Assembly (NCBI GenBank): GCA_964023275.1
Contig: OZ029929.1
Coordinates: 4,387,381-4,451,380 of the forward strand
Direction: 5' to 3'
Length of the DNA: 64,000 bases
Source: Norana najaformis
Lineage: Eukaryota; Annelida; Clitellata; Crassiclitellata; Hormogastridae
Every line of letters starts with the position of its first letter. Position 1 is the first letter of the stretch. Positions 19,095 to 30,789 of the stretch are shown here, in pieces. The translations under genes were made by a program, and so were the position numbers. Below the pieces are notes generated by a model. The model had not been told where the DNA came from, did no database searches, and saw nothing but the letters and a program-made list of their open reading frames with translations.

Positions 19095-19625
19095 GAACTG
19101 GGTTCGCTTGTCGCAGCGTCCGTACCAACAGCCGAAGATGACATGTTTTCGAAGATGAGAGGCAACAAGAGTAAGATGAAGAGGAAGGGGAGAAAAAGAG
19201 GAAGGAAGATGATGAATGAGAGGAAGAGACAGGTGGACAAGGGCAGAAAGAGGAAGAGGAGGAAGAGGTAAAACAAGAAGAGGGTGAAGAGGAGAAAGAA
19301 GAATAGGAAGAATATAAGAACAAGAGGAGGAAAAAGAAGGAAAGAAGAGGAGGGATATTGGATGTGGAGGGAAGAGGTAGCAGCAGGATGGAAAGAGGAG
19401 GATGTAGAAGAGTCGAAGGGAAGGGGAAAATGAGGACAAGGTGGAAAATGAGGAGGATGGGAATGAGAAAGGTCAGATGAGAGAAAATGAGGAGATGGGA
19501 TGAGGAGGAAGAGAATAAAGAAAAGGAGGAGAAGGGAGAGCAGAAGGAAGAGAGGGATGAGGAAGAGGATGAGGAAGAGGACTAGGAAGAAGAGGAGTAG
19601 GAAGATGCTTGGTCAGAGCGTGATG
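19095..19625. repeat. (GGAAGA)n purine tract
   Basis: More than 500 bp of nearly pure purine on the plus strand (gaggaagag, aggaggaag), a sequence type able to form triplex (H-) DNA. Preceding DNA at 18890-19095 has no recognised gene. Confidence 0.85.
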
Positions 19626-19875
19626 ATGTTTGGTTTAGCCTTCAGTTACGGCAACATTAGTTCTCTCGCTGCCTCTGCACCGTCTTCTCATCTTGGGGCT
19701 CGGACCAATAAATACATTCTGCCGATTCGCAAATACATTTATATAATCCTATTTATTGTATATAATTGTCTATTTGTGACATTTCTATATATGCGGTGTA
19801 ATCACTTATGCGCATAAAAACCAATGACTCAGAGCTATGCTATGTTTATCAGTTGGTACCCAGGAGGTAACAAAA
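19626..19875. other. Unassigned stretch
   Basis: No gene is recognised. Confidence 0.35.
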
Positions 19876-20232
19876 TAGACAAGCACACAGACACAGACAC
19901 AGACAGACAGACAGACAGACAGACAGACTGACTGACTGACTGACTGACTGACTGACTGACTGACTGACTGACTGACTGACTGACTGACTGACTGACTGAC
20001 TGACTGACTGACTGACTGACTGACTGACTGACTGACTGACTGATAAACAGACTGATAGACAGTCTGTCTGACTGACTGACTGACTGACTGACTGACTGAC
20101 TGACTGACAATGAGTGAGTGAGTGAGTGAGTGAGTGAGTGACTGACTGACTGACTGACTGACTGACTGACTGTATTAATGAATGAATGAACGAACGAACG
20201 AACGAAAGACTGAATGAATGAATGAATGATCA
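19876..20232. repeat. (GACT)n/(GACA)n/(GAAT)n tetranucleotide array
   Basis: A long (gact)n block with gaca, gagt and gaat variants. The minus-strand frame of Ser-Val-Ser-Gln is an artefact. Confidence 0.93.
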
Positions 20233-20279
20233 ATCGAGACATTAAATGAAATTGTTCATTTTCATCACCGTATCATTAG

Positions 20280-20745
20280 CCGCAGCAGCCGCAGCAGCAG
20301 CTTCTTCCTCTTTCCTGTTCTCTTTACACAGCAGCGGAGTGAGTCAAAGCACAATTCCAATACATCACAGTCGGCTGGAGGCTTAAATTGCAACCAACGG
20401 TTGAAAATGAAAGACGCAATTTTTCGTGGTCATCAGGAACAGATGTCAGCCAAAAATAAGGGCTATATGTCAGGGTCAGGTCAGGTCAGGTCAGGTCAGA
20501 AGGAACGAAGCATGCGCACTATACATACCGATGCCGCCATCTTGGTCTATAAACAGAAGCGCGAGGTCAAAGGTCAGGCGACACTCGCACTAGGCGTCGT
20601 CCTCAGAGCGACGTCAGACAGTGGGCGATATTAGAGGAATCGATTGAGACGACAAAGGGAATATTTGCAGACGATCCATCAGACTTATGTAGACGACTCA
20701 CTTCGACGCTTTCTCTGCGCTTTCGATTCAACTCGACTTCCCGGT
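20280..20745. other. Non-simple stretch with YY1-like and NRF1-like motifs
   Basis: Within about 50 bp there is a gcatgcgca motif (near 20510, NRF1-like), gccgccatcttgg (near 20533, YY1-like) and a short (aggtc)n array. This combination is seen at promoters, but no downstream exon is recognisable. Confidence 0.25.
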
Positions 20746-20805
20746 GTTGTCACGATTTTCCGGCACCTCAAGTAGTCGGCTCTGGTTGTTTGTTTGGGGG
20801 CTGAC

Positions 20806-21060
20806 TTTTCACCTGTTAAGTGTTTGGCGGGTGATCTGTGCTTTTCACATGTTAAGTGTTTGGCGGGTGATCTGTGCTTTTCACATGTTAAGTGTTTGGC
20901 GGGTGATCTGTGCTTTTCACATGTTAAGTGTTTGGCGGGTGATCTGTGCTTTTCACCTGTTAAGTGTTTGGCGGGTGATCTGTGCTTTTCAGCTGTTAGG
21001 TGTTTGGCTGGTGATCTGTGCTTTTCAGCTGTTAAGTGTTTGGCGAGTGATTTGTTTTCA
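20806..21060 (+). repeat. 36-bp tandem repeat, seven copies
   Basis: The unit begins gttaagtgtttggcgggtga and has period 36. Because 36 is divisible by three and lacks stops in two frames, it gives two overlapping repetitive open frames (LSVWRVICAF and KCLAGDLCFS). No start context or domain supports translation. Confidence 0.92.
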
Positions 21061-21107
21061 GCGTCTGAGTTACGGGACTTTGATATTCAAACGACTAACT
21101 GAAAGGA

Positions 21108-21261
21108 CCTATCATACGAACTCGCCAACACTTCATCTCTTGCAATTTCTGCGCAGGTCTTCCACTCGAAACTGACAACACTCCTCCAAAGATTTCTCTT
21201 TCCTGCTTCCCATTCCTGCTGATCCAGTTTCAAATACCATCCATCTTAGCCGCCTGCCTGC

Positions 21262-21308
<47 letters not shown>

Positions 21309-21478
21309 ACCTGCCTGCCGGCCTGCCTGACTCTTTGATCTTGACCTGAAACCGAAACCTTCCTGCCTGTCGATTTTGTTTTGACTGAGCTCTTAAGCTG
21401 ATTCTGAATCCCTTGACTTAGCTTTCGTTGGGCGCTGGCGCTGTAGAAATTTCGAACTTAAGATTACGATTACAACTA
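21108..21478 (+). mobile_element. SINE family A with internal (TGCC)n expansion
   Basis: The 5' part (catacgaactcgccaac) and 3' part (cttgacctgaaaccg, tttcgttgggcgctg, agattacgattac) of family A are separated by about 65 bp of gcct units at 21252-21320. Confidence 0.85.
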
Positions 21479-21524
21479 GCCCAAGTGCTACCTAACTGAA
21501 AGGTCTGTATCCGTTTCACATTAA

Positions 21525-21660
21525 CATCTGGTTACCCACTGCGATTACAGTGTCACCTAGGGTTCTCAGGTGTCCGGTTTCGAACCCCGCCAGACCAGAG
21601 TTGTGCCATCTGTCCGGGAAAAATCAGTTAATACACAGCGTTGGTCTGCTTTTGTCGTCC
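21525..21660 (+). mobile_element. tRNA-like SINE fragment
   Basis: A B-box-like ccggtttcgaaccccg lies at about 21577-21593, with a weak A-box-like region about 35 bases earlier. No cloverleaf can be closed, so a SINE relic is more likely than a tRNA gene. Confidence 0.45.
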
Positions 21661-21729
21661 TTGCGCAGCACCTGAACGATCCTTTCACCTCAGAACCTTG
21701 CTTCTGAAAAGAGTGTGCATTTACTGTTG

Positions 21730-21957
21730 ATATATATTTGACCTACTTATATATATATTTGACTTCTATATATATATATAAGAACAAAAGCTCAGATACA
21801 TGTATACATATACATACATACATACTTACATAGATTATACATACTGTACATACATACATACATCATACATACATACGTACATCATACATACTATACATAC
21901 ATACATACAGTATATCAAACATTCTGTACATAAACACATACATACCTAGATACATCA

Positions 21958-21989
<32 letters not shown>

Positions 21990-22192
21990 CACGTATATAC
22001 ATACTTATATATACATTATACATGCATACATGCATACATCGTACATTTAAAAAATGCATACATAGATACATATATACATCATACATCATACATACATATA
22101 TACATACTTACAAACATACATCGTACATACATGCATACATCCATACATACATACCTAGATACATCATACATACATACAACGTACCTACTGTT
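21730..22192. repeat. (ATAC)n microsatellite
   Basis: About 450 bp of atac and tcatac units with short (TA)n blocks. Confidence 0.93.
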
Positions 22193-22296
22193 TACCTTTG
22201 ACCTTTACTGTTGTCATCGGTCGCCTCTACCTGTAAGCGCAAGATCACGTGTTCACGGTGAGTCCGAATTCGCTCCATGAATTCAGACCAGAGGGG

Positions 22297-22398
22297 TCAA
22301 TGACATATGACGTATTTCAATGACATATGACGTATTTCAATGACATATGACGTATTTCAATGACATGACGTATTTCAATGACATATGACGTATTTCGG
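22297..22398. repeat. 20-bp tandem repeat with TGACGTA core
   Basis: The unit caatgacatatgacgtattt occurs four to five times, one copy with a small deletion. Each unit contains atgacgta, close to a CRE/ATF half site. Confidence 0.93.
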
Positions 22399-23364
22399 CC
22401 GCATAGAGGACTTGGATAACAGAGCGCGACATAAAACTCGATCCAGCTGTTTTTAATGGCTCCTGCCCCACCCCCTATATATCCCACTCGTTTCGAGTGG
22501 GACGGGTGGTGGGACAGGAAGCATTTCAGGGAGTCAACAGAGGGCGACTGGGACGGTCCGGTGATGGGAGGGTGTGCCAAGGCCAGAGGGACATTGATAC
22601 CGGCCCCTCAGGCCTTCAATCACACCAGTGAGATATGGACGCTTTATACCTGCGGTCATTGATCATCGATTCAATTGACCTTTTAGGAATAGTCTGAAGC
22701 TTACTCTCCATCCAGTAACGACCAGCAGTAATAATAATAACACGGCGCTATATAAATCTCATCGGAAAGGACATAATATTATGCAATATATATATTTTTT
22801 ATTTTGTATTATTATATTTACCTAAGTCGTGGATGTGACCAGATTATTAGTCACAGCTATGCTGTATCAGCTCAGCTCAGACGCTCATTTCTGCGTTAAA
22901 ATCTTTTCGTTTTTTCGTGGTGATTAATAATTAATAATAATAATGTTACATAATATTATTACATAATAAAAATAATAACCCTAACTTCATTTTTTAGTTC
23001 CTGAGGGATCATTTCTACCTCGGGTTAAAAAAAATAATATAACCGAGCCTATATAATGTGCATATGAGCTAAATAAAGCCACAAGTAGGATCTGTGCAAA
23101 ACTGTAAAAGAGCCTTTGAATGTCTGACGCGATTGTCGATCAATTGATAACAAGTCTTGCATGAAAGTTAGCAAAACACATGTGAGATTACACGTATTCA
23201 TAAAAAACACAGCATGGGAAGCATTCGTGGACATCGCCTATACGCAAATTAAGGCTGAGACGACGAAGATGAAGATGGACGGACGAGCGAAACGTAGGGC
23301 CTCATCTAAGCAGTGGGCTCTAAAAAACCAGTTATTTACACGGGCAGTTTCCAATGTCTAACAG
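22399..23364. other. Unassigned stretch with AT-rich repeats
   Basis: Contains cggcgctatataaatc (about 22743) and the segment gttcctgagggatcatttctacc (shortened: cctgagggatcatttc) near 22999, which recurs near 59010 and in altered form at 49430-49510. These are dispersed-repeat pieces. No gene is supported. Confidence 0.45.
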
Positions 23365-23660
23365 TTTATATATATACATATATATACACATATATATACA
23401 CATATATCTGTGTGTATGTGTGTGTCTATATATAAAATTGTGCGGATATATATATATGTATACTATGTATATATATATATACACGGTAATTGCACGTACA
23501 AATCTACCACTGATGTGTGCAGGTGTTTGCGTTTAAAGGACTAATTGACTTTGATTTCGTTTTACGGCGTTGAATAAATATGTATTGCAAACATATACAT
23601 ATACGTATACATAAAAACATATTTACGTATATATATGTGTATATATGTATATTCATCGCA
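23365..23660. repeat. TA/TATG-rich microsatellites
   Basis: Tatata and acatata blocks with a short unique insert at about 23485-23590. Confidence 0.8.
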
Positions 23661-23734
23661 GAGTGTTAGGTGGTGTATATGTAAATGTAAAATGTGAATG
23701 TATGGGACAGGGAGCGTATAGATGCTGGACGGAG

Positions 23735-23935
23735 GAAGAGGAAGAGGAGGAGGAGGAGGAGGAGGAGGAGGAGGAGGAGGCGGAGGAGGAGGAGGAGGCG
23801 GAGGAGGAGGAGGCGGAGGAGAAGAAGGAGAAGGAGGAGGAGGAGAAGGAGGAGGAGTAGTAGTAGAAGGAGAAGGAGGCGGAGGAGGAGCGGAGGAGGA
23901 GGCGGAGGAGGAGGCGGAGGAGGAAGGGGCGAGCG
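23735..23935. repeat. (GGA)n trinucleotide repeat
   Basis: About 200 bp of gga/gcg triplets. Poly-Glu, poly-Arg, poly-Gly, poly-Pro and poly-Ser frames on both strands are repeat translations. Confidence 0.95.
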
Positions 23936-24089
23936 AGGGACTGAGAAGGAAGAGGAGTCGAATGACGAGGAGACAAGAGGAGGACAATGAGGCAGAGGAG
24001 GATGAGGATCGTGAGGAGAAAGGGATAAACGGCAGGATAGATACACCAACACCATCTGGTGCAGCAGCAAGATGAGTAGCAGAAAGACA

Positions 24090-24425
24090 ATGAAGAGGAT
24101 GGTCCTGGATGGAGGCAGAGAAGAAGTGACACAGGAAAGGACGGACGAAGGGACAAAGGGACAGAAAACGAAGGGACACAGGGACTGATGATGAGGGACG
24201 AAGGGACAGAGAGAGACTGATGATGAAGGAAGAAAGGACAGAGGGACGGAGGGACAGAGGGACGAAGGGACAGAGGGAGGAAGGACAGATGAACGAAGGG
24301 ACAGAAGACTAAGGGACACAGGGACTGATGATGAGGGACAGAGGGACAAAGGGACAGGGGGACGAAGGGACACAGGGACGAAGGACAGATGAACGAAGGG
24401 ACAGAAGGACGAAGGGACAAAGGTA
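24090..24425. repeat. gacgaagggacagagg minisatellite
   Basis: Degenerate 8- to 10-bp units (gaagggaca, gagggacga) with a larger period of about 60 to 130 bp marked by gggactgatgatgaggg. Confidence 0.85.
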
Positions 24426-24499
24426 TATGGAGGGGCTGAAAGCTGGACAGACAGAGTAGGAGTGATTCTCTGTTCCTTTGTCTCTTCCGTCGTTCGCTC

Positions 24500-24785
24500 T
24501 ATCTATTACTCCTCAGGTATTCCATTCAAAACTGAAGTCTCGCCTTATCAAGAAATCCCACCCTGATCAGTCTTCCCATTTCTCTCAGCTTAAACGCAGC
24601 CCACCCTAGCCTCCTCTCCCCTCCTCTCCCTCTGGTCTCCTGGCAACCGGATTTGGTTCTTGACATGGCATCTTTGGATAACCCCACGGACTTGACGCAG
24701 CGCTCGTGAATAAGCTGGTGCCGTGCGCTTAGCTTTTAAGTAGCGCTTTAGAAATTTCGAGTTTACGATTGCGAATACGAGTACG
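24500..24785 (+). mobile_element. SINE family A, diverged copy
   Basis: Blocks tattccattcaaaactga, gaataagctggtg and agaaatttcgagtttacg are in family order, with more substitutions than the other copies. Confidence 0.7.
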
Positions 24786-25150
24786 AGTGAGGGATGGAGT
24801 GAGAGAAGGTCGTTGAGAGTGAGAGAAGGAAGGAATACTGACGGACGGACAGACAGACAGACAGACAGACGGACGTAGAGGCAGACAGGGAAGATTGATG
24901 GATGGTTGGACGGGTGAACGGACGATTAGACTTTCGGACAAGAACAAAAAATGAAAAAGGAGGTGGAAGAGGAAGAGGAGGAGGAGGAGGATAACGAAAA
25001 ATAGGATGAGGAGATGATTGATGATGCAACTGCCTCTGGTATAACTGCGACTCAGTCCAGAAATGCAGACTGCGACGGATATGGCAGCTGTGTATGGAAC
25101 ATCCTCTCCTATTCGATAGACTGACATTTAAACACTTCCTGAAATCAACC
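24786..25150. other. Unassigned stretch with short (GACA)n and (GGA)n tracts
   Basis: (gaca)n lies at about 24842-24873 and (gga)n at about 24967-24990. No gene is seen. Confidence 0.5.
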
Positions 25151-25565
25151 CGATTAATATATATTTATATATAAAATATATATTTGCATGTATACAGAAA
25201 ACTATCAGTCCGTCTTTCACTGCCGCTCTCTCCATCCATCTTTCCGTCCCTCCGCGCACCTCTGTCTCTTTGTTCCTCTGTCCCTTCGTATCTTCTTCCC
25301 TCTGTTCCTTCGACCCTCTGTCCCTCTGTACATTTTCATCCGTCTCCTTGTCTATGTCCCTTCAGCTATGTATGGAACATTCTCCCTACTCTATAGACTG
25401 ATATTTTAGCACTTCTGAAATCAAGCCTATTAATATATGTGTATGCATATATATTTGTATATATTACTATACGCATGCACGCATTTATGTAAATATTTAA
25501 ACTCAATATTCCTATAATTCGTATATATTATGCATATATATACATACATATGCATATTATATTGC
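25151..25565. repeat. TA-rich blocks around a pyrimidine stretch
   Basis: Tatata runs at about 25155-25185 and 25430-25560. Between them lies tccctctg-type low-complexity sequence. Confidence 0.6.
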
Positions 25566-25643
25566 CGCAGTCTCAGTACGCATGCACATGGCTTATCTGT
25601 ATTCGGTTTCCTACATTCCCTTGTTGACTCGAAATTGATTGCG

Positions 25644-25644
<1 letters not shown>

Positions 25645-25676
<32 letters not shown>

Positions 25677-25680
25677 TTGC
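25645..25680. repeat. (GTCT)n microsatellite
   Basis: About eight perfect tctg units. Confidence 0.9.
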
Positions 25681-26064
25681 CCCTGCATCACATTCTTCCT
25701 TTTTTCCATTATTTAAAATCCTGAAAGCTTGCGTGCGTGTTTTGAAAACGCATTGTAACACTAATGCGTTTTATCTTTCTGCTTCTATTCATATTCTATA
25801 TAATCGAAGTTAAAGAAAAAAGTTAGAAGACTCTTCAAATACGGAATCAATTCCATTCCATTTCCATCCAAACAGATTCAATTCTTTCCATTCGAGGCCA
25901 GTTCGCTGCATTAAAGCCCTTAAAATTTCACTTCATTCCAAACATATTCAAGTTTCAACCATTTTTCGTTCTTCTTCAGTTCAGTCCAAACCATGTTCAA
26001 CCAACCGTTTGGAGGCGATGGATGTAAATTAATGACCTCCATTCGTTTGGGTCATTTGTCAGAT

Positions 26065-26131
26065 CCAGTGTCGTTCTCGTGTTTAGTCCAAGTCATAACA
26101 AGACTTGGGCTAAACACGAGAACGACACTGG
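26065..26131. repeat. Hairpin 1: 30-bp inverted repeat, loop ataacaa
   Basis: Arms 26065-26094 and 26102-26131 are reverse complements with one mismatch (near 26087/26109). The 7-base loop at 26095-26101 is ataacaa. Confidence 0.97.
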
Positions 26132-26189
26132 AAACGAAGACAATAGAAACGAAGACATAACAAGTCTTCGTTTCTATTGTCTTCGTTTC
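26131..26189. repeat. Hairpin 2: perfect 26-bp inverted repeat, same loop
   Basis: Arms 26131-26156 and 26164-26189 are perfect reverse complements. The loop at 26157-26163 is again ataacaa. It starts at the last base of hairpin 1, and each arm itself holds a partial repeat of gaaacgaagac. Confidence 0.97.
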
Positions 26190-26474
26190 TATTGTCTATC
26201 CTACGAATTTGTAGTCTTCCTTTGTTTCGCTTTCATTCGCATCTGGCATGCTGTGCTGTGTGCGACAGGCGATCCACTGGTGGGCTTTCCACTGGTCCCA
26301 GCATCGGAGACTTCGCTGCACGGCTTTGTCCAGCAAAGTTGTTAGATTTCTTCATTTCTTATTTTCGTAGTCTTGAGATTCCAACAGTTTACCTCAGCCA
26401 ACTTACTTTCACAATTCATTTCTCGTCTGGCTTTCTCGTTGTTCAGCTTTCTGATCACAATTCCAAAGAGTAAG

Positions 26475-26815
26475 AACAATAATCCATAGTATATAACCTT
26501 GGTAGCAACAATGATCCAACATTGTCCATGTAAAACTGAAGATCACCACGGAAACAACAATTGCTCATTGTCCATGCAAGCGTATACATAACCATGGCAA
26601 CAACAATGGCCCAATGTCCATGCACTCCACTCACGTAGATCGCCATGGCAACAAGACTGTCCATGTAAAGTAATCATAGATGTTTACCCTGACAACTGCA
26701 TCAATCAAGCTGCTTCATTACATACGATGCATTTCCTCTGAGCATCGTTAAACCGCCGAGTCATGAAATTAGTATGACGAAATCAAACAATTATATAGCG
26801 CCACTAGCAGAATCC
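26475..26815 (-). mobile_element. Dispersed repeat D, copy 1
   Basis: Inverted relative to 34235-34800. Shared blocks include tttacatgga, gttgccatgg, gggtaaacatctatga, gatgctcagaggaaatgc and the end gcgctatataattgtttg. The first part is made of units of about 45 bp (catggcaacaacaatg ... gtccatgtaaa). Nature unknown; probably a non-autonomous element. Confidence 0.8.
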
Positions 26816-27130
26816 ATTTTGTAACATAGCTATACGCCAATTCAATAAAAGGGAATCTGTGTCGAATCTACCTACATATTGTAAAATTTAACAACAACGA
26901 CTCGGAATCGTCGTATAACAATGGGACCATCAAAGCTGATTGGTTGTTTAATGTGTCACTATGACATAAATAAATAAACGACTGCTATTGGATGGCATTT
27001 TATCCAACGTCAACGCTAATTGGTTGAAAGCCGTTTCATTACGTCAAACTCGTGTGACGACATCTTGTTGGTAAACAAGATCATTGCATAGCTTGGACTT
27101 CGGACATTAAGCAAAATGGTTGAATCTGTC
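26816..27130. other. Unassigned stretch
   Basis: No gene or repeat is recognised. Confidence 0.35.
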
Positions 27131-27135
27131 TCCAT

Positions 27136-27290
27136 TAATCGTAATAGTAATCGTAAACTAGAGATTTCTATAGCGCGTAAAGCAAACTAAGTCGCGGGAA
27201 CCAGCTTACACGGAAGCGTTCAGTGAAAACTAGATCGAAAGAGTCAGGTTCGGTCCGGGTCAAGACCCAAAGGTCAGACAGCGTCCAGGA
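27136..27290 (-). mobile_element. SINE family A
   Basis: Reverse-complement blocks of family A in order: the (taatcg)n tail, gagatttctatagcgc, aagtcgcgggaaccagc, ggttcggtccgggtcaag. Confidence 0.8.
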
Positions 27291-27434
27291 AACGGCAATC
27301 GAACCATACGATCTGCCATATTAAATCTGAAACGCACTCGACTGAATGACATTGAAGTCTGTTTTTTTGCAAACGAAATTTGCAAAGCGGATATAACCTA
27401 ATGCTTAAGACTGACTTTATCAATTGTTTTGTCT

Positions 27435-27575
27435 TCAACCGTCCTCGAGCCGAGGACTGGCTGCACCACGGACAATTTTGTGCCATCTGCTTCTGTCCCT
27501 CGTCTCTTGTAATAACTGGTCGAACGATAATTCAGTCCACGACTTGATGTTATCGATCCATGTCATCTCGGGTCT
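27435..27575 (-). pseudogene. LINE reverse-transcriptase C-terminal relic (family 1)
   Basis: Reads MTWIDNIKSWTELSFDQL, then RDRSRWHKIVRGAASPRL and a stop at 27435-27437. It is open throughout, unlike its copy at 14190-14335, and nearly identical to it. Only this C-terminal piece remains (5' truncation is typical of LINEs). Confidence 0.8.
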
Positions 27576-28020
27576 TACCCGAGATAGGGATCCAGGAATT
27601 GACTTTATGAACAGCAGGGTCTAATTAGAATGAAATTCTGTTGAAATTCTCTGTAAAGGCGGCAAAGTAGTCGCAGTGGATGATTTAGTTAGGTTCTCTG
27701 TAAAAAGGTTGATTCTCCATTAGACTGAGTGGTGGTTTTCCGTTAGACGCTGATTCCTGGGTGCACGCGATGTGACGGACGGAAGGTTGAAGCTTGGGTT
27801 AGAGGTCAAAAGAGTCACGTGGATTGATGTCGGATCAACAACTGAGGCATCAAAACGTCACCGATGACGAGATCATCATCATCGTTGTCGCCGTCATCAT
27901 CACCGCCACCACCACCACGGGGAAGATGATTGACGCAACTGGGGGTTCCACGGAATCTCGCCCACCGGTAGATACAACGCAAAGAAGCTGTCACACGGGA
28001 TTTATGGCACTCATTGTCTT
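27576..28020. other. Unassigned stretch with (ATC)n tract
   Basis: A trinucleotide tract is at about 27870-27915. No gene is recognised. Confidence 0.4.
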
Positions 28021-28042
28021 TATTATTCCTTGACTTAGAGAC

Positions 28043-28086
28043 AGACGGACGGACGGACGGACGGACGGAAAGACAGACAGACAAAC
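28043..28086. repeat. (GACG)n/(GACA)n microsatellite
   Basis: About ten tetranucleotide units. Confidence 0.85.
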
Positions 28087-28539
28087 AGTTATTGTTTGAT
28101 CCTTCTACAGAGTTTCCATAGAGGCCTGTAAGGGAATGTGTTACCTTCACCTTTACCGTTACAGGTTACACGTGTGTGTTTGTGAGTTTAAGCTTTGCTC
28201 CTCTAAAAATTTAGAAATGCGATATAAAATTGTTATAGCGCTAGTTCAGCGTTTCATGCTTTATTTATGATCGTTTATGGTTTCCTGTCTCTTGTCCGAG
28301 TTTCATGTTTTGTTAGTGGTTCGAGAATTTCTATGAAATGAGCTACAGAAAGTCCAGATATTAGACCTGGGTCGGTATCGGGTTTTTAAGTCCGTATCGG
28401 TTTTCGTTTTTTTTTGTCGGTAGTTTTGGGAACTGGTCTAAATATCGCGGTATCGGTTTGTTATGTGTTCCGTGTGTCTTAATTCTGTTTCTATTTCTGT
28501 GTTGCGAAGACGAGTGAGTTGCACAAGAAACATCGACAG

Positions 28540-28810
28540 CAAGTAATGGAAAAGAAACTAAATCTCTTTGGACACATCTCCAGAATGGATGGTCAAACAA
28601 GTTTTGTTTCGAATGATGGATGGCTAAGGGATCAGAGGTAGAGCGAGCAGAGAATGGTTGGATGACGTCAGGGACTTGTGAGGGATGGACGGACACAGGC
28701 GGAGTCAGTTGGCACAGGACAGACAGAGGGACAGTGGAAATCGACAGTGAAGGGTGCGATCAACATCAAAGGGCAATGAACCTACGGACCTAAAGAAGAA
28801 GAAGAAGAAG
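28540..28810 (+). pseudogene. LINE reverse-transcriptase C-terminal relic (family 3)
   Basis: One frame gives KKLNLFGHISRMDGQ. After a one-base shift comes KQVLFRMMDG, a stop, then GIRGRASREWLDDVRDL. The LFGH-x-x-RM, G-R-x-x-R-E-W-x-D-D succession is the standard C-terminal block of many LINE pol proteins. A (gaa)n tail follows at 28795-28810. Frameshift and stops make it a dead copy. Confidence 0.75.
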
Positions 28811-28934
28811 ACATGCCTGAAGCTTATCATCCGACTGCTGTTATCAGGTGCACACTGCACAATTGTACAGCTTGCGATGTTGTTTCACTGTAACAAAATT
28901 GTATTTATTTGATTTGTTCAACTATATACTACAG

Positions 28935-29369
<435 letters not shown>

Positions 29370-29660
29370 TCAGCGCAGGTCTTTCACTCAAAACTGAATA
29401 CACTCCTCTTCCAAAAATCCTGATTCGTCCTCTCCCCCTCTTCCCTTTAGTTCACTTTCCGGTTCGATTCCTAACATCACCCACCACATGCGTCTGACTG
29501 TTTACCTGCCTGATTTTTGGATCTTGACCTGGAACCGAACCCATTCTGTCTGTCGATATTGTTTTGACTGTTCGCCTGTGAATAAGCTGGGTCCCGCTAC
29601 TTAGCTTTCGTTGGGCGCTGTAGAAATCTCGCGCTTACGATTACGATTACGATTACAAAC
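29370..29660 (+). mobile_element. SINE family A, long copy
   Basis: Blocks gcgcaggtctttcactc, cttgacctggaaccgaac, ttcgttgggcgctgtag and a three-unit acgatt tail are in family order. Confidence 0.85.
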
Positions 29661-29677
29661 ACACGCTTATCAGTCAA

Positions 29678-29761
29678 CAATGTTAAAGAAATGTTAAAGA
29701 AATGTTAAAGAAATGTTAAAGAAATGTTAAAGAAATGTTAAAGAAATGTTAAAGAAATGTT
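29678..29761. repeat. 11-bp tandem repeat
   Basis: The unit aaatgttaaag is repeated about seven to eight times with no divergence. Confidence 0.95.
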
Positions 29762-30300
29762 CAGTGAACGAGGAATAATATTTGTGAAAGAAAATAATAG
29801 TTTGATATTTGCGTTCCGTGTATACCGACTTTTAGGTTTTTATCCCCGGTTTTCGGTTTTTGTTTTTCTTGAATATCGACTTCAGTGCTGGTTTTGTTTT
29901 TCTGAATATCACGATATCGGTTCGGTATCGGTTAAACCGATGAGCCACTACCCGATGTATACACCCCCATGGTTTATTTAACGATTTCTATCTTCAACTG
30001 GTGTTACCGTTACCGTGAAATACTTTCGTAACGAATCTTACTGGACTCGGTGCGATGCGCTCTTTCCCGTGAGTCTCAAAGGATCAAGGTCGTTGAGCTT
30101 GATGTTACCCCAGCGCCTACACTCCGTACCCCCCTTCCGACTCTGTTCCCGTCGACTGCGAGGGACGATTGCTGAGACAGGAGAAAAGATGCGACTTAAT
30201 CAGCGGAGACAGGAGCGGTGGGACGAAGCTGAGGATGCTGGTGCAAGAGATACAAGACGATAGCATCTTCCGAACACAACATCCTCAGCTCAACTCCGAC
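29762..30300. other. Unassigned stretch
   Basis: Includes ggttttcggttttt-type low complexity at 29835-29930. Similar tatcggttttcg wording at 28375-28455 suggests a shared repeat. No gene is seen. Confidence 0.4.
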
Positions 30301-30560
30301 ATGTGCGCTTGTATGTGTATGTGTGCATATGCCCGTATATATGTATACGTATGTGTGTATGTGTCTATATATCTACATGTATATCTATATGTATATGTAT
30401 CGCAGCTATAAATCTCTTCATGTCAATATTAACAGCAATAACTTCATTCGCATGAGAACTATTCAACAATCTTCTTATGCATACACATGAATCATATATA
30501 CGTATTTATATTTATGAATATATATGTAGATGTATATATGTATGTATATACGATTCCTTA
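30301..30560. repeat. TG/TA-rich microsatellites
   Basis: Tgtatgtg and atatgta blocks. Confidence 0.7.
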
Positions 30561-30789
30561 GGGTAAGAAGATGCATTTCGGCAGAGAGAAGATGGGAGTG
30601 AGGGATGCGGGGGAAGGGAGGCAGAGGCCGTCACTTAGTTGCAGAGGTGGGTTGAGGGACATCGTTAGCGACTGCGCTCGACAATAGCAAAGGAAGTTCC
30701 GCATCGCTGATCAGAACCCTTTCTATATCGGCGTTTAATATAGTCTAATGTATACATGCATATGGCAGGCAATAATCCATGAAACGATA

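Noticed and set aside
23735-24075. Poly-Glu, poly-Arg, poly-Gly and poly-Pro proteins on both strands
   Set aside because: Pure (GGA)n triplet translations in every frame.
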